Shown: positions 36,168 through 45,487, counted from the first letter of the stretch. The stretch is DNA of 64,000 bases from Photobacterium profundum (GCF_003026285.1 NZ_PYOD01000001.1:62001-126000), one strand, 5' to 3'. Notes: generated by a model not told the origin, from the letters alone. Translations and numbers: made by a program.

Positions 36168-36278
36168 TTTTAATCCTGTTCTAAAGCTGACTTAGCCGTA
36201 GTTGACCACAAAACATGTGCTGGATCTACTCTATCTAGAGTAAAACAGTGTCTGATTATTTTTTGTAATTTTAGAACG

Positions 36279-36308
36279 CAAAAAGGGATGCCGAAGCATC
36301 CCTTTTTG
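36279..36308 (-). terminator. Terminator of the 97-residue protein gene
   Basis: AAGGGATGC-CGAA-GCATCCCTT stem flanked by A and T runs. It is about 100 bp past the stop at 36404 when read leftward. Confidence 0.75.
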
Positions 36309-36403
36309 TCGATTTAGCTTCCTGTCAGTAAAGCTAAATCCATAATCTATTCTTCAATTTCACTTTGGAGTGATTATTGAATCAACGATCGAAACTATAC
36401 AGA

Positions 36404-36697
36404 TTAAGAAACTCTGAATAGTTTAATCGAATCACGACGAACAGTTACGCCGCGGAAAGTAACAGGCTCTAGCAATGTCATAAGCTGCTTAGAAACAAAA
36501 AACTTACCGCTGTAGCTACGATCGCCACCTCGATTTACCCAATCAGCAAATTCATCTGCAAGATTGAACATAGAGTTCCCAACAAGCAATACAAGTACTT
36601 TAGCTACTTCACTGTCATTATGTCGATTGAACTCAGCGTCACGAACTTTTTTACGATATTCGTCGACAATTCTTTCAAGGCACTCAAATCTGCTCAT
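36404..36697 (-). CDS. Conserved small protein of unknown function
   Basis: 97 residues from the ATG at 36697 (MSRFECLERIVDEYRKKV), with GGTGGTG upstream. It is soluble, with an N-terminal helical stretch, then KVLVLLVGNSMFNLADEF and a basic C-terminus (RGVTVRRDSIKLFRVS). I do not recognise the family. Divergent from the ygbA-like gene. Confidence 0.55.
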   Translation of the reverse strand: MSRFECLERIVDEYRKKVRDAEFNRHNDSEVAKVLVLLVGNSMFNLADEFADWVNRGGDRSYSGKFFVSKQLMTLLEPVTFRGVTVRRDSIKLFRVS

Positions 36698-36876
36698 TAC
36701 ACACCACCACAAAAAACGAGGAGCGGATACTACTGCTCAAACCCACTGAGATCAACCCATCAAGCAAGGATTCTTGCTACTAATAGCGTTATTTTTGCAT
36801 GTTGATAACATGTTACTCAAAATGTGACATATATATCACGTTTTAAGATCAAGTTTTGGGCTGAAAAACCATTTGT

Positions 36877-36891
36877 TGCATTTTAAATATC
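36877..36891. promoter_or_regulatory. Weak NsrR-like half site upstream of ygbA
   Basis: TGCATTT-T-AAATATC. The left half matches the NsrR half-site; the right half deviates. E. coli ygbA is NsrR controlled, which is why it is noted. Confidence 0.25.
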
Positions 36892-36958
36892 ACTTTGTTC
36901 GAGTAAAATATTCGCTTGATCTTGTATCGGTTCTATCGCTAGAACTAAGGGTAACAAT

Positions 36959-37405
36959 ATGCATTCAGACTCTAAAAACATCTTAGTGGGCTCTCTCAGA
37001 AGCGAATTTAAAACTGTCCAGCTAATGACAAATATTTACTGCACAGCACACCACCAGTACCACAAGATCGCTCAGCACGCAGTATCTAGTCCAAATGCAC
37101 TTAAGCCAAACGGCAAACTGTGTGAACAATGTGCCGACTTTCTTGAATATGCACTTCTGCGATTAGATCGCTGTCCTTATGGCGAAAACAAACCAACATG
37201 TCGTCAATGCCCTATTCACTGCTATAAGCCAGAATACAAAGCAATGTCGCAAAAAATAATGCGCTACGCAGGACCAAGAATGTTATTCACACACCCTATA
37301 TTTGCTATTAAGCACCTTTTAGCAGAGAGACGCCCAGTTCCAATGAAACCGACGGCGGGTGCCTCTAATCGACATAAACGAAAGCACGCTAGCCGTAACA
37401 AATAG
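36959..37405 (+). CDS. ygbA: YgbA-family protein (nitrous oxide-stimulated promoter family)
   Basis: 148 residues, cysteine-rich and basic. Family blocks are LMTNIYCTAHH, CEQCADFLEYALLRLDRCPYG and CRQCPIHCYKPEYK, then MRYAGPRML. The nine or so Cys and several His suggest metal or cluster binding. YgbA relatives are induced under nitrosative stress in enterics. The C-terminal tail is strongly basic. Monocistronic. Confidence 0.85.
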   Translation: MHSDSKNILVGSLRSEFKTVQLMTNIYCTAHHQYHKIAQHAVSSPNALKPNGKLCEQCADFLEYALLRLDRCPYGENKPTCRQCPIHCYKPEYKAMSQKIMRYAGPRMLFTHPIFAIKHLLAERRPVPMKPTAGASNRHKRKHASRNK

Positions 37406-37428
37406 CGACTTACAATTAGCACCAGTAA

Positions 37429-37800
37429 TTAACGATAAAAGTCGACAACTTGAATTTTTGATACGTCGTTATCAGCAGCCAAATCCATGCTGAAGCTGTT
37501 TTCACCTAATACTTTTACTGTTGAGCCCATTCTACCCGTCACACTCACGCCTTCAATCTTGCTGAAGGTCTTGTCATCGTTGTAATGCATGGTAACAACA
37601 ACGTTCGTTTCAATATTCGATGACAAGTCAAAAATACAAATTCCTGTCGGGCAATATACATCTAGTGTCGTTTGATCAGAAGCAACCGACATTTTGTCCA
37701 CATTTTTAATCTGTGCAGCAGTGAGCTGTAACTCATCACCACAGCCAGATAGCATTAATAGTGAAGCGACAACAACACTGCCTAAAAAAAATTGCTTCAT
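37429..37800 (-). CDS. Lipoprotein of unknown function
   Basis: 123 residues. Signal peptide with lipobox LSGC (Cys20) followed by GDELQ; Asp is not at +2. The body is beta-rich, with one Cys pair (YCPTGICIF) likely disulfide-linked in the periplasm. Family not recognised. Convergent with ygbA. Confidence 0.65.
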   Translation of the reverse strand: MKQFFLGSVVVASLLMLSGCGDELQLTAAQIKNVDKMSVASDQTTLDVYCPTGICIFDLSSNIETNVVVTMHYNDDKTFSKIEGVSVTGRMGSTVKVLGENSFSMDLAADNDVSKIQVVDFYR

Positions 37801-38075
37801 ATCTATCCTCTTAGATTTGTATTTATAATTACGACGTCTTTATTATCAATAAAGAAACTCATTGATAACGATGACTAAAACACCCTGCGTATTCTACGGG
37901 AATATCAAAATAAATAGTCACAATTGTGTAAATTTTTTCGCGTCTCATTAACCACATATAAAGTATGTCAATAATCTTATTTTTGTGAACTCGATTCCAT
38001 TTATCACACCTAAACTCATTGAGTGACAGCTTAGCTAGGCAGCAATGTATTCATCATTTTTTAATGGGTAAACCT

Positions 38076-39566
38076 ATGGATATTAGAAATGCTCGATACT
38101 TTTTAATTAAAAACGAATTCAAACCAATTCAACATCAGGCTTTATGGTTATTTCCCCTATTCAATTTCATCCGATCTTTTTTTATCTTTATAGTATTACT
38201 ATCACCCTTCCACATTCATGCACAAGACGGCCTGTATAAATGGCAAAAGCCACATAAGCCACTAACAGAAGAACAAATAACAGAGAGTAGTCCTTTTTAT
38301 CCATCACGTGCCACCACTGATGGTCGCCAGCTAACACCTGATATGTTTGAAAATCCTGAAGTCTGTAAAGGGTGTCACAGTGAAATATATCAGCAGTGGG
38401 AAAAGTCAGCCATGGCCTACTCGTGGGACGATCCAATTTATCAAGCGCTATTTCTACGTGCGAGTAAAGCCACTGATGGCCAAGTTGATAATTTTTGTAT
38501 TGCTTGCCACAGCCCAATAGGCATGACAAGCATGAACGCTTCTGCGGCAATGCTCGAAACGAACACCGATTTGCCAGGGGTTAACTGCGAAGTGTGCCAT
38601 AACATTACCGGTATAACGGGTAATGACAACGCAGCGTATATTTTATCGCCAAATAGAGATAAACATGTAAAATTGGGGCCGCGTACCGATGCAAGCTCGC
38701 CTTACCATAAAACTGAATATTCAGATCTTCATACTCGCTCAGAATTCTGCTCGACTTGCCATAATGTTTCTCACCCTTTCAACAGTACACCGATAGAGCG
38801 TACTTACGATGAATGGCAAGAAAGTGCTTATAACGAACAAGGCATACAATGCCAAGATTGCCATATGACACCAGGACCAGGGCAACACGATAATCCAGGT
38901 AAATCAGCCATTATGGGAAAAGAGCGTAAACACATTTATTCCCATGAATTCACTGGGGGCAATTCAACGCTACAGCAATACTTTAATAATCCAGACAGTG
39001 CCGAACTTTCGCGTGCCATGCTAAGATCGGCGGCAACCATTGAGTTTATTGATTTACCTGACTCATTCATACCAGGTGAGCTTATTACGATAAAAGTCAA
39101 AGTGGCCAATGTGGGTGCCGGTCATAAACTGCCTACCGGTTTTCCTGAAGGCCGTGAGGTGTGGGTTGATTTTAATGTTAAGACAGACATTCAACCCTCA
39201 ATATACCGTTCTGGTGCCGTTGTCGATGGACACACAGAAAAAGGGACACGTAACTTCAAAGTCACGCTAGGTGATGCCAATGGCAATGTGGTTGATCTCA
39301 ATGTATGGGAAGTTGATCGGATTTTATCTGATACGCGTATTCAACCAAATGGCTATTCAATCGTCGATTACACTTTTCAAATACCAGAAGATATTTCAGG
39401 TATTGTTACCTTATATGCTCAGCTCAATTACTGGCCATTCCCTCAAAAAATTGTGGATGAATTACTGGGTAAAGATAAATTAAAAGTCGATATCGTTAAT
39501 ATGACGTCGGCAAGAGCAGTATTGCCAATTGCTAATGCTGAACAGACAATTGCAATGAAGCCATAA
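38076..39566 (+). CDS. Exported pentaheme cytochrome c (cytochrome c554-like)
   Basis: 496 residues. A long N-terminus leads to a hydrophobic signal (SFFIFIVLLSPFHIHA-QDG). Five CXXCH heme sites: CKGCH, CIACH, CEVCH, CSTCH, CQDCH. Distal His ligands are probable in the His-rich segments between them. The C-terminal part is a beta-sandwich with VANVGAGHKLPTGFPEGREVW, as in multiheme cytochrome c554-like family proteins. It is a periplasmic electron carrier or reductase of unknown substrate. The ATG at 38076 is preferred; ATG 38064 and TTG 38019 are in frame. A terminator follows. Confidence 0.82.
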   Translation: MDIRNARYFLIKNEFKPIQHQALWLFPLFNFIRSFFIFIVLLSPFHIHAQDGLYKWQKPHKPLTEEQITESSPFYPSRATTDGRQLTPDMFENPEVCKGCHSEIYQQWEKSAMAYSWDDPIYQALFLRASKATDGQVDNFCIACHSPIGMTSMNASAAMLETNTDLPGVNCEVCHNITGITGNDNAAYILSPNRDKHVKLGPRTDASSPYHKTEYSDLHTRSEFCSTCHNVSHPFNSTPIERTYDEWQESAYNEQGIQCQDCHMTPGPGQHDNPGKSAIMGKERKHIYSHEFTGGNSTLQQYFNNPDSAELSRAMLRSAATIEFIDLPDSFIPGELITIKVKVANVGAGHKLPTGFPEGREVWVDFNVKTDIQPSIYRSGAVVDGHTEKGTRNFKVTLGDANGNVVDLNVWEVDRILSDTRIQPNGYSIVDYTFQIPEDISGIVTLYAQLNYWPFPQKIVDELLGKDKLKVDIVNMTSARAVLPIANAEQTIAMKP

Positions 39567-39592
39567 TCACAATCAGCGTACATATTAAAGAG

Positions 39593-39628
39593 CACCCTCT
39601 GTTATTTATAATAACAAAGGGTGTTTTT
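39593..39628 (+). terminator. Terminator of the cytochrome gene
   Basis: CACCCT (39593-39598) and AGGGTG (39618-39623) with an inner GTTATT/AATAAC stem, then five T. Confidence 0.8.
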
Positions 39629-39660
39629 CTATTGCTGCATTAATAATGAGTCACTAATAG

Positions 39661-41169
39661 TTAGTGGCTTGTTGCTAATTCTTTTTCTGCTTCTAATTTT
39701 TCTAACTCTTCGCCTTTGCGAATAAGTTTTGCTATCACTTTAGACAGTACCAAAGTGACGAAAACCATCAAGAATGCAAATACTGCTAATGTATAGAAAT
39801 AGTTAGTATAAACATTCTCTATAATTTCTTGGGTTAGTACTTGATCTTTTGGTAGTGCTATTTTTGTTGATATTACCGCCGCTACAATACCACTTAACGA
39901 CAATGCTACAGCTCGCAACCCCATCGAGAATGCAGATAGATAGCGAGGCACCATTTCAAAAATAAACCCAGCACCCAATGCGCCAACAATTAACTCAGCA
40001 AACGATTGGAAGAAATTCACCCATAAAATCCAGTCTGCAGAAATTTTTCCGTTTTCATTCACAAAACCAGTTGATAAACCCAACAAGGCAAACGCAATCG
40101 CGGTAAAGCCAAAGGCTGCTGCAAACTTAGTTGGAATCGTCGGTGAATACCCCTTTTTATCCATCCAACCATAGATATAAATAGCAGGACCACCCAGTAC
40201 AAAACACCATAATGGATTAAACGCTACATTGGATTCAGGACGAATAGGTATAAACCCTAAAAGCTGATCACCCATTAAGTTAATCGCATAAATGTTCATC
40301 GAAGTGAGCATTTGACCGTAATAGAAATAAAACACCATGAAGATGAAAATCATGATTAATACACAACACATCTTATATCTGTACGCGATAGTCGCCTTGG
40401 TAATTTCATAAATAAAATACAAAATAACCAGTACACCTAACCCATAAAGCAAATATTTACCTTCATCTAAGTTCGCAAAGATCCAATACACTAAGCGCAG
40501 CATTATGGCTGAACCGACAATAAAACCAGCCCACACTTTCATGCTTACAGGGCGTTTATCGAGATCATTACCCGCTTCAACTAACTCTTTACGAAAAGTG
40601 AAAAACAGAACTAATGTGAGCATCATCAAGAACGATGAAATAAAGAAGTTACCTTGATAGGCAAGATACGCAACAAGAAATGGAAATAGATATTGCGATA
40701 AAAAAGAGCCCAGATTATTGATTGAATAGTTAATTGTTAAGCCTTGCTGGAAAGACTCACGGTTTGTAGCAGAATATGAATTACCGAACAGTACAGTCGG
40801 ACAAGTTGCAGACAACCCTCTCGAATAACCAATTAACGCAATAGCAAAAATACTCATTGGTATATTAAGCTGTGATGCACCGATTCCAAGTAAGAAGAAA
40901 CCAATCGTATAAGTGGTATAACCAATATAGACAGCACGGAACGAACCAATATATCGGTCAGCAACAAAACCACCAACAGCCGAGAATACTGGCCCTACGG
41001 CACCAAAAGCACCCAGCATCATAATAGTATCAGCTTCACTGTAGTTCAGCTCAAACAAGAAATATTTTGTTAATAATACATATGTACCGTAGAAAGCAGC
41101 CCCCCACAAAAACTGCCTAAGGATTAAAATTCTAGCTGTGTGTGGGAATCTAGCATTTGCATCTTGCAT
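39661..41169 (-). CDS. MFS transporter of POT/PTR-like type
   Basis: 502 residues with 12-14 membrane helices. The layout (AFYGTYVLLTKYFLFELNYS, GGFVADRYIGSFRAVYIGY, GQMLTSMNIYA, FNPLWCFVLGG) resembles proton-coupled oligopeptide transporters. However, helix 1 reads RQFLWGAAFYG where POT proteins have the ExxERFxYYG proton-coupling motif, so both glutamates and the Arg context are changed. Substrate and coupling therefore may differ from di-/tripeptide transport. The C-terminal tail is charged (KGEELEKLEAEKELATSH). Monocistronic. Confidence 0.7.
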   Translation of the reverse strand: MQDANARFPHTARILILRQFLWGAAFYGTYVLLTKYFLFELNYSEADTIMMLGAFGAVGPVFSAVGGFVADRYIGSFRAVYIGYTTYTIGFFLLGIGASQLNIPMSIFAIALIGYSRGLSATCPTVLFGNSYSATNRESFQQGLTINYSINNLGSFLSQYLFPFLVAYLAYQGNFFISSFLMMLTLVLFFTFRKELVEAGNDLDKRPVSMKVWAGFIVGSAIMLRLVYWIFANLDEGKYLLYGLGVLVILYFIYEITKATIAYRYKMCCVLIMIFIFMVFYFYYGQMLTSMNIYAINLMGDQLLGFIPIRPESNVAFNPLWCFVLGGPAIYIYGWMDKKGYSPTIPTKFAAAFGFTAIAFALLGLSTGFVNENGKISADWILWVNFFQSFAELIVGALGAGFIFEMVPRYLSAFSMGLRAVALSLSGIVAAVISTKIALPKDQVLTQEIIENVYTNYFYTLAVFAFLMVFVTLVLSKVIAKLIRKGEELEKLEAEKELATSH

Positions 41170-41375
41170 ATCATACTCCTTTGAAATTATGCATTGCGAA
41201 ACTTACCACCAATAGCCTTTAATGTTTCGCAATCAAAATCACAATATTCAACAAATAGCGTATGAGAGGAGTATTTTTTTCTTATTATGATGCATGACGC
41301 ATAATCAAGGAGTTAGCATTATTACAAGGGTATATTCCCAAAAAGAAGCACCATCTTAATATCGATATCTGCTCT

Positions 41376-41392
41376 CTTAAGCCTTTCTTAAG
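41376..41392 (+). promoter_or_regulatory. PmrA/QseB-type response-regulator box
   Basis: A perfect direct repeat CTTAAG-N5-CTTAAG, 48 bp before the ATG of the thermostable hemolysin gene, with extra CTTAAT half-sites at 41355 and 41401. This is the consensus site of PmrA/QseB-type OmpR regulators. A regulator of that type is encoded 4 kb downstream (45488). Confidence 0.7.
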
Positions 41393-41439
41393 TTTCACCC
41401 CTTAATGTTAATCATAACGGTAATGATTAGGGGAAAGCG

Positions 41440-42069
41440 ATGAACACAAATGACCTCAACACCCATGCCAATTTACTTATTATTGATAAGCAACATGCTT
41501 ACCGACAAGACGTAGAGCAATACGTTTCCACACGTTATAACGATGCCTTTAATGCAAAGATTGTCGAATTCATGCCAACCTTTATGGCTATTTATGATGA
41601 TCGGCAAGTGCTGCTTTCTGTTTGTGGATTTCGCGTTGCAAACCAAGAATCCCTCTTTCTTGAGCAATATCTGTCTCAGCCTGCTGATGAATTAATGACT
41701 ACAGCGTTTGATCAGAAGATCGACCGCAGCAAGCTCATCGAATTTGGGCAACTGGCATCTTTTTCACACGGTATGTCACCCCTGCATTTTATGCTGATGA
41801 CCCAAAAACTCGTCGATAGTGGCTTTGAATGGTGTATTTTTACGGCGACCGATCCTCTCTACGTCATGATGTGCCGCCTTGGTTTACAGCTGCATGTGTT
41901 ATCGGATGCAAATCCAGATGTCATACCTGACGCTGAATCAACATGGGGCACGTATTACCACCACCAACCACGAGTTTCTGTCGTGAATTTACCCTTAGGG
42001 CTAAAACAATTAACAGCACGATTCTCACGTATGAACGCAATCAAACAATACCGTGAGGAAAGACGCTAA
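41440..42069 (+). CDS. Thermostable hemolysin family protein
   Basis: 209 residues. It matches the family of Vibrio delta-VPH thermostable hemolysin: VEQYVSTRYNDAFNAKIVEF, then IYDDRQVLLSVCGFR, LFLEQYLSQPAD and IEFGQLASFSHG. The fold of this family resembles GNAT/acyl-homoserine-lactone-synthase-type acyltransferases, and there is no signal peptide, so an enzymatic role is more likely than pore formation (inference). It is first of a run of four genes, and the next starts in its stop codon (TAATG). Confidence 0.85.
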   Translation: MNTNDLNTHANLLIIDKQHAYRQDVEQYVSTRYNDAFNAKIVEFMPTFMAIYDDRQVLLSVCGFRVANQESLFLEQYLSQPADELMTTAFDQKIDRSKLIEFGQLASFSHGMSPLHFMLMTQKLVDSGFEWCIFTATDPLYVMMCRLGLQLHVLSDANPDVIPDAESTWGTYYHHQPRVSVVNLPLGLKQLTARFSRMNAIKQYREERR

Positions 42070-43664
42070 TGGGCACTATTCTCGAGCACAATACCCAGCA
42101 TGAAAGTGTGCTAACCGCCCTACAAAAATGGGCAACACAATGCCCGACAAAACTGGCTGTAATTGGTGAGCAAAACAGCAGTCTAACATTCAGTGAATTA
42201 TGGCAAGCTGTACAGCACGCAAAGCATGCATTAATGGCATTACAAGCAGAACGCATCGCCTTAAAAGCAAATAACAGCATTAACTGGGCAATTATCGATC
42301 TAGCAGCAATAGCGGCAAACATTGTATTAGTACCTGTACCCATGTTCTTTTCCACCAGTCAGGTGACTCACCTACTAGACACCGCCAATGTAGATACGTT
42401 AATAGGCAATTGGGAAGAAACTACAGATACGGTTGGCTATATAACAGCGCTACCGGTGTACCACCGAGCAACACATAATAAGCAACCACAGTTACCAGCA
42501 GGTACGGCAAAAGTCACTTTTACATCAGGCTCTACCGGTCAGCCTAAAGGTGTCTGCCTGAGTATGACGCATTTAGATAAAGTGGCTCAAACACTGGCTA
42601 ATGAGTTGATTCTTTCATCATGCCCAGACAAGCACTTAGTGCTACTACCCCTATCCACCTTACTTGAAAATATAGCAGGATTATATGTACCGATAATACT
42701 TGGCATTTCAACCACTATCCTTTCTGGACATCACCTAGGATTAACCGGTTCAAGCCAATTTAATCCTTCGCTGTTTATTCAGGCATTACAAAACCACCAG
42801 CCACAAAGCCTTGTGTTAACACCGCAATTATTGATGGCATTAACTGACATTGTTCAAACGGCACCTGAAGCCGTTTCTCATACTATTCAGTCATTAAAAT
42901 TTGTTGCTGTGGGAGGCGCACGTGTCTCACCTCAACTATTAAGTAAAGCGCATGCTGCAGGTATTCCAGCTTATGAAGGTTATGGATTATCTGAATGTGG
43001 TTCAGTTGTTAGTTTAAATCGCCCTGACGTTAATGTTCTAACCCATCAAAAGATCAGCAGTAAAGCCCATCCTCAACGTAACAACTTGCAAGGCAGCAGC
43101 GGACGTATATTACCTCACTGCCATGTCACATTTTCTGATGATGGCGAAGTATTAGTTTCTGGCTCAACCATGCTTGGCTATATCGGCGCTTCTACGCAAC
43201 CCACATTGATCGCAACAGGAGATCTAGGTTACTTAGATGAAGACGGTTTCTTGCACATTACTGGGCGTAAGAAAAACGTTCTAATCACCAGCTATGGTCG
43301 TAACATTTCACCAGAATGGATTGAATCAGAAGCACACGCTTATACCGGGCTGCAACAAATGGTTGTATTGGGTGATGGGCAAGTATCGCTCACTGCCATT
43401 ATTGCCATCCAAAACTCAAATCACTCATCTGTACAACAGAATCGAAAGCAAAGCTTAAAACAAATAGAAGAATCGATTACGCAATTAAATACTTTATTAC
43501 CTGATTACGCACGTATTGGCTCCATTATTGTTTCTCGTCCATTTAATCAATTACCCGCGTTGATAACCAGCAACGGACGCCCACGTCGAGATGCCTTTCT
43601 GCACTATTTTCAACCAGAACTTAGCAAGCTAGATAGCACAAAAAGTGACAATGTAACAATGTAA
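42069..43664 (+). CDS. AMP-forming acyl-CoA synthetase/ligase family protein
   Basis: 531 residues. Adenylate-forming motifs: A3 TSGSTGQPKG (152-161), A5 YEGYGLSECGSV, A7 TGDLGYLDEDGF, A8 ITGRKKNVLITSYGRNISPEW. It likely activates a fatty acid. In the A10 position, where a catalytic Lys is expected (NGK), the sequence has NGR (Arg504), which may weaken adenylation or mark a different reaction. It overlaps the hemolysin stop by one base and is followed 29 bp later by the iron enzyme. Substrate unknown. Confidence 0.85.
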   Translation: MGTILEHNTQHESVLTALQKWATQCPTKLAVIGEQNSSLTFSELWQAVQHAKHALMALQAERIALKANNSINWAIIDLAAIAANIVLVPVPMFFSTSQVTHLLDTANVDTLIGNWEETTDTVGYITALPVYHRATHNKQPQLPAGTAKVTFTSGSTGQPKGVCLSMTHLDKVAQTLANELILSSCPDKHLVLLPLSTLLENIAGLYVPIILGISTTILSGHHLGLTGSSQFNPSLFIQALQNHQPQSLVLTPQLLMALTDIVQTAPEAVSHTIQSLKFVAVGGARVSPQLLSKAHAAGIPAYEGYGLSECGSVVSLNRPDVNVLTHQKISSKAHPQRNNLQGSSGRILPHCHVTFSDDGEVLVSGSTMLGYIGASTQPTLIATGDLGYLDEDGFLHITGRKKNVLITSYGRNISPEWIESEAHAYTGLQQMVVLGDGQVSLTAIIAIQNSNHSSVQQNRKQSLKQIEESITQLNTLLPDYARIGSIIVSRPFNQLPALITSNGRPRRDAFLHYFQPELSKLDSTKSDNVTM

Positions 43665-43693
43665 CAATCATTTCAATACCTAAGGATCACACC

Positions 43694-44398
43694 ATGACTA
43701 CAGTAATACCGTTCTTTGAACAGTTACAACAACACACTAAAGGCGCACAACAAACCATGCGAAACGCGCCCGTTTTTACTGCATGCGCTAAGGGTGAAAT
43801 GAGCCTTGATGCTTATATCTGCTTTCTTACACAGGCTTACCATCATGTGAAACATACCGTTCCACTGCTAATGGCTTGTGGCTCGCGATTACCCGAACAC
43901 TACGAATGGCTACGCCAAGCAATCGGCGAATATATCGAAGAAGAAAAAGGCCATCACGAATGGATATTAAATGACATTCAAACATGTGGTGGTAATACCA
44001 AAGATGTACGTGCGAATACCCATCAAGGTAAAGTCGGTGCCGATATCGAATTGATGGTCGCTTATCTGTATCACCAGATTGATCGTTGTAACCCAATGGC
44101 CTTCTTTGGCATGGTATGGGTGCTGGAAGGCACAAGTGTGAGTGAAGGTGGGCAAGTCGCCACGGCAATTCAAACAACGCTGAAGTTACCCGATAGTGCA
44201 ATGAGCTACTTAAAATCACACAGTGAATTAGATCAAGAACACATCAAAATGTTTGAAGGCCTGATGAATCAGATCACCGACCCCGACGATCAGCAAGCCA
44301 TTATCGACGGTGCAAACATGGTGTATCAACTATACGGTCAGATGCTGCATAGCTTACCCATTACTCAATCACTTTCAACGTCAACCGCTGCTGCCTGA
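43694..44398 (+). CDS. Heme-oxygenase-like iron-containing redox enzyme (TenA/PqqC/UndA superfamily)
   Basis: 234 residues, all helical. Metal-type residues sit where heme-oxygenase-like diiron oxidases have them: E82-E84 and H87/H88 in YIEEEKGHHEW, E145 in VWVLEGTSV, and H176, D180 and H183 in SHSELDQEHI. Superfamily members oxidise or decarboxylate fatty acids or amino-acid-derived chains (UndA makes 1-alkenes). Its place after a fatty-acid-ligase-like gene supports a fatty-acyl substrate (inference). The start has TAAGGA upstream. Confidence 0.8.
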   Translation: MTTVIPFFEQLQQHTKGAQQTMRNAPVFTACAKGEMSLDAYICFLTQAYHHVKHTVPLLMACGSRLPEHYEWLRQAIGEYIEEEKGHHEWILNDIQTCGGNTKDVRANTHQGKVGADIELMVAYLYHQIDRCNPMAFFGMVWVLEGTSVSEGGQVATAIQTTLKLPDSAMSYLKSHSELDQEHIKMFEGLMNQITDPDDQQAIIDGANMVYQLYGQMLHSLPITQSLSTSTAAA

Positions 44399-44452
44399 AT
44401 CTCACGAAAAACACGTACAGCCTCATTCCAACGAAAAGAAAAGGAGCAACTG

Positions 44453-45253
44453 ATGGATTTAAAACGAAAACGTATTCTACTCACTGGTGCAACAGGTGGT
44501 ATCGGGTCCGCCTTAGCGATTCGATTAGCCAAGCAGGGAGCATATTTAATTCTTGTTGGAAGAAAACAAACAAAGCTTGATGCACTCAAAAATAGCCTTG
44601 AAAGCGCAAGTGAACATCTTTGCATCAGGGCTGACTTGGCAACTGATGGTATAGAAACCATCAACACAGCTTGTTTAAATTGGAAAAATCAGGGCATCTG
44701 TATTGATATCGTGATCAACAATGCAGGCACCAATACGTTTGCTTATCTCGCGCAGCAAACTGCGGTCGACATTACACGAGAAACGCAACTAAATATGCTG
44801 GCACCTATTTTGTTAAGTCAACATGCCCTTTCTTGGCTTAAACGTCCGAGCATCATATTAAATATAGGGTCAACATTTAGTGCCATTGGCTACCCCGGAT
44901 ACAGTACGTACTGTGCAACAAAAGCCGCCATTCACCGCTTTAGTGAGGCGTTGCAACGCGAGCTTACCGGCACAGGTATTCAGGTGTTGTACCTTGCCCC
45001 GCGCGCAACAGATACCAAGCTGAATGATCAACGGGTTACAGAACTCAATACATTACTCGGTAATAAAACAGACAGCCCTGAATATGTTGCCAGTAAAATT
45101 ATTTCCACATTGAAGGCTGAGACAAAATACCGCTGGCTTGGCTGGCCTGAAAAATTATTTGTTCGTCTAAACCAATTATTACCCAGTGTGGTGTCGTCAT
45201 CTATTCGTAAACAACATACGCGTATCACCGAGCTTGCCAGTAAATCATTATAA
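44453..45253 (+). CDS. Short-chain dehydrogenase/reductase
   Basis: 266 residues. TGATGGIG (11-18), NNAG, a Ser in LNIGSTFSAIG and YSTYCATKAA give the full SDR catalytic set. VGRKQTKL after the second strand favours NADPH. A C-terminal extension of about 50 residues includes a hydrophobic/aromatic segment (YRWLGWPEKLFVRLNQLLP), possibly for membrane association. AAAGGAG precedes the ATG. It is the last gene of the hemolysin-ligase-iron enzyme set. Confidence 0.85.
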   Translation: MDLKRKRILLTGATGGIGSALAIRLAKQGAYLILVGRKQTKLDALKNSLESASEHLCIRADLATDGIETINTACLNWKNQGICIDIVINNAGTNTFAYLAQQTAVDITRETQLNMLAPILLSQHALSWLKRPSIILNIGSTFSAIGYPGYSTYCATKAAIHRFSEALQRELTGTGIQVLYLAPRATDTKLNDQRVTELNTLLGNKTDSPEYVASKIISTLKAETKYRWLGWPEKLFVRLNQLLPSVVSSSIRKQHTRITELASKSL

Positions 45254-45297
45254 AAGCAGTACCTATTCACCAGAATTTCGACGCTAAGGAGTGCACA

Positions 45298-45485
45298 ATG
45301 AAACGAAATAAACAACAATCACTTAGTCAAGTACCTAACCAAAGTGATCAAAAAAGATCCAGAAGTGCTTGATGGTTCAGCATTTACCCGTTTAGGTTCA
45401 CTATACTACAAGGTACTAAGCTGGCCGATTGGCAGATAAAGGACGACAGCAAGAGATTACAAATAAATTAAAGGAACTGCAGTAA
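45298..45485 (+). pseudogene. Broken TPR-type gene between SDR and two-component genes
   Basis: AAGGAG then ATG (45298) opens a frame that stops after 24 codons. A second frame from 45320 reads HLVKYLTKVIKKDPEVLDGS...LGSLYYKVLSWPIG then stops, and a third continues to TAA at 45483-45485. The YYK-x-x-x-WPIG wording and helical character fit the tail of a tetratricopeptide-type protein whose normal form continues with GD-x-x-KA. At least two frameshifts and probably a deletion are needed. It ends two bases before the response regulator start. Confidence 0.65.
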
Positions 45486-45487
45486 AT

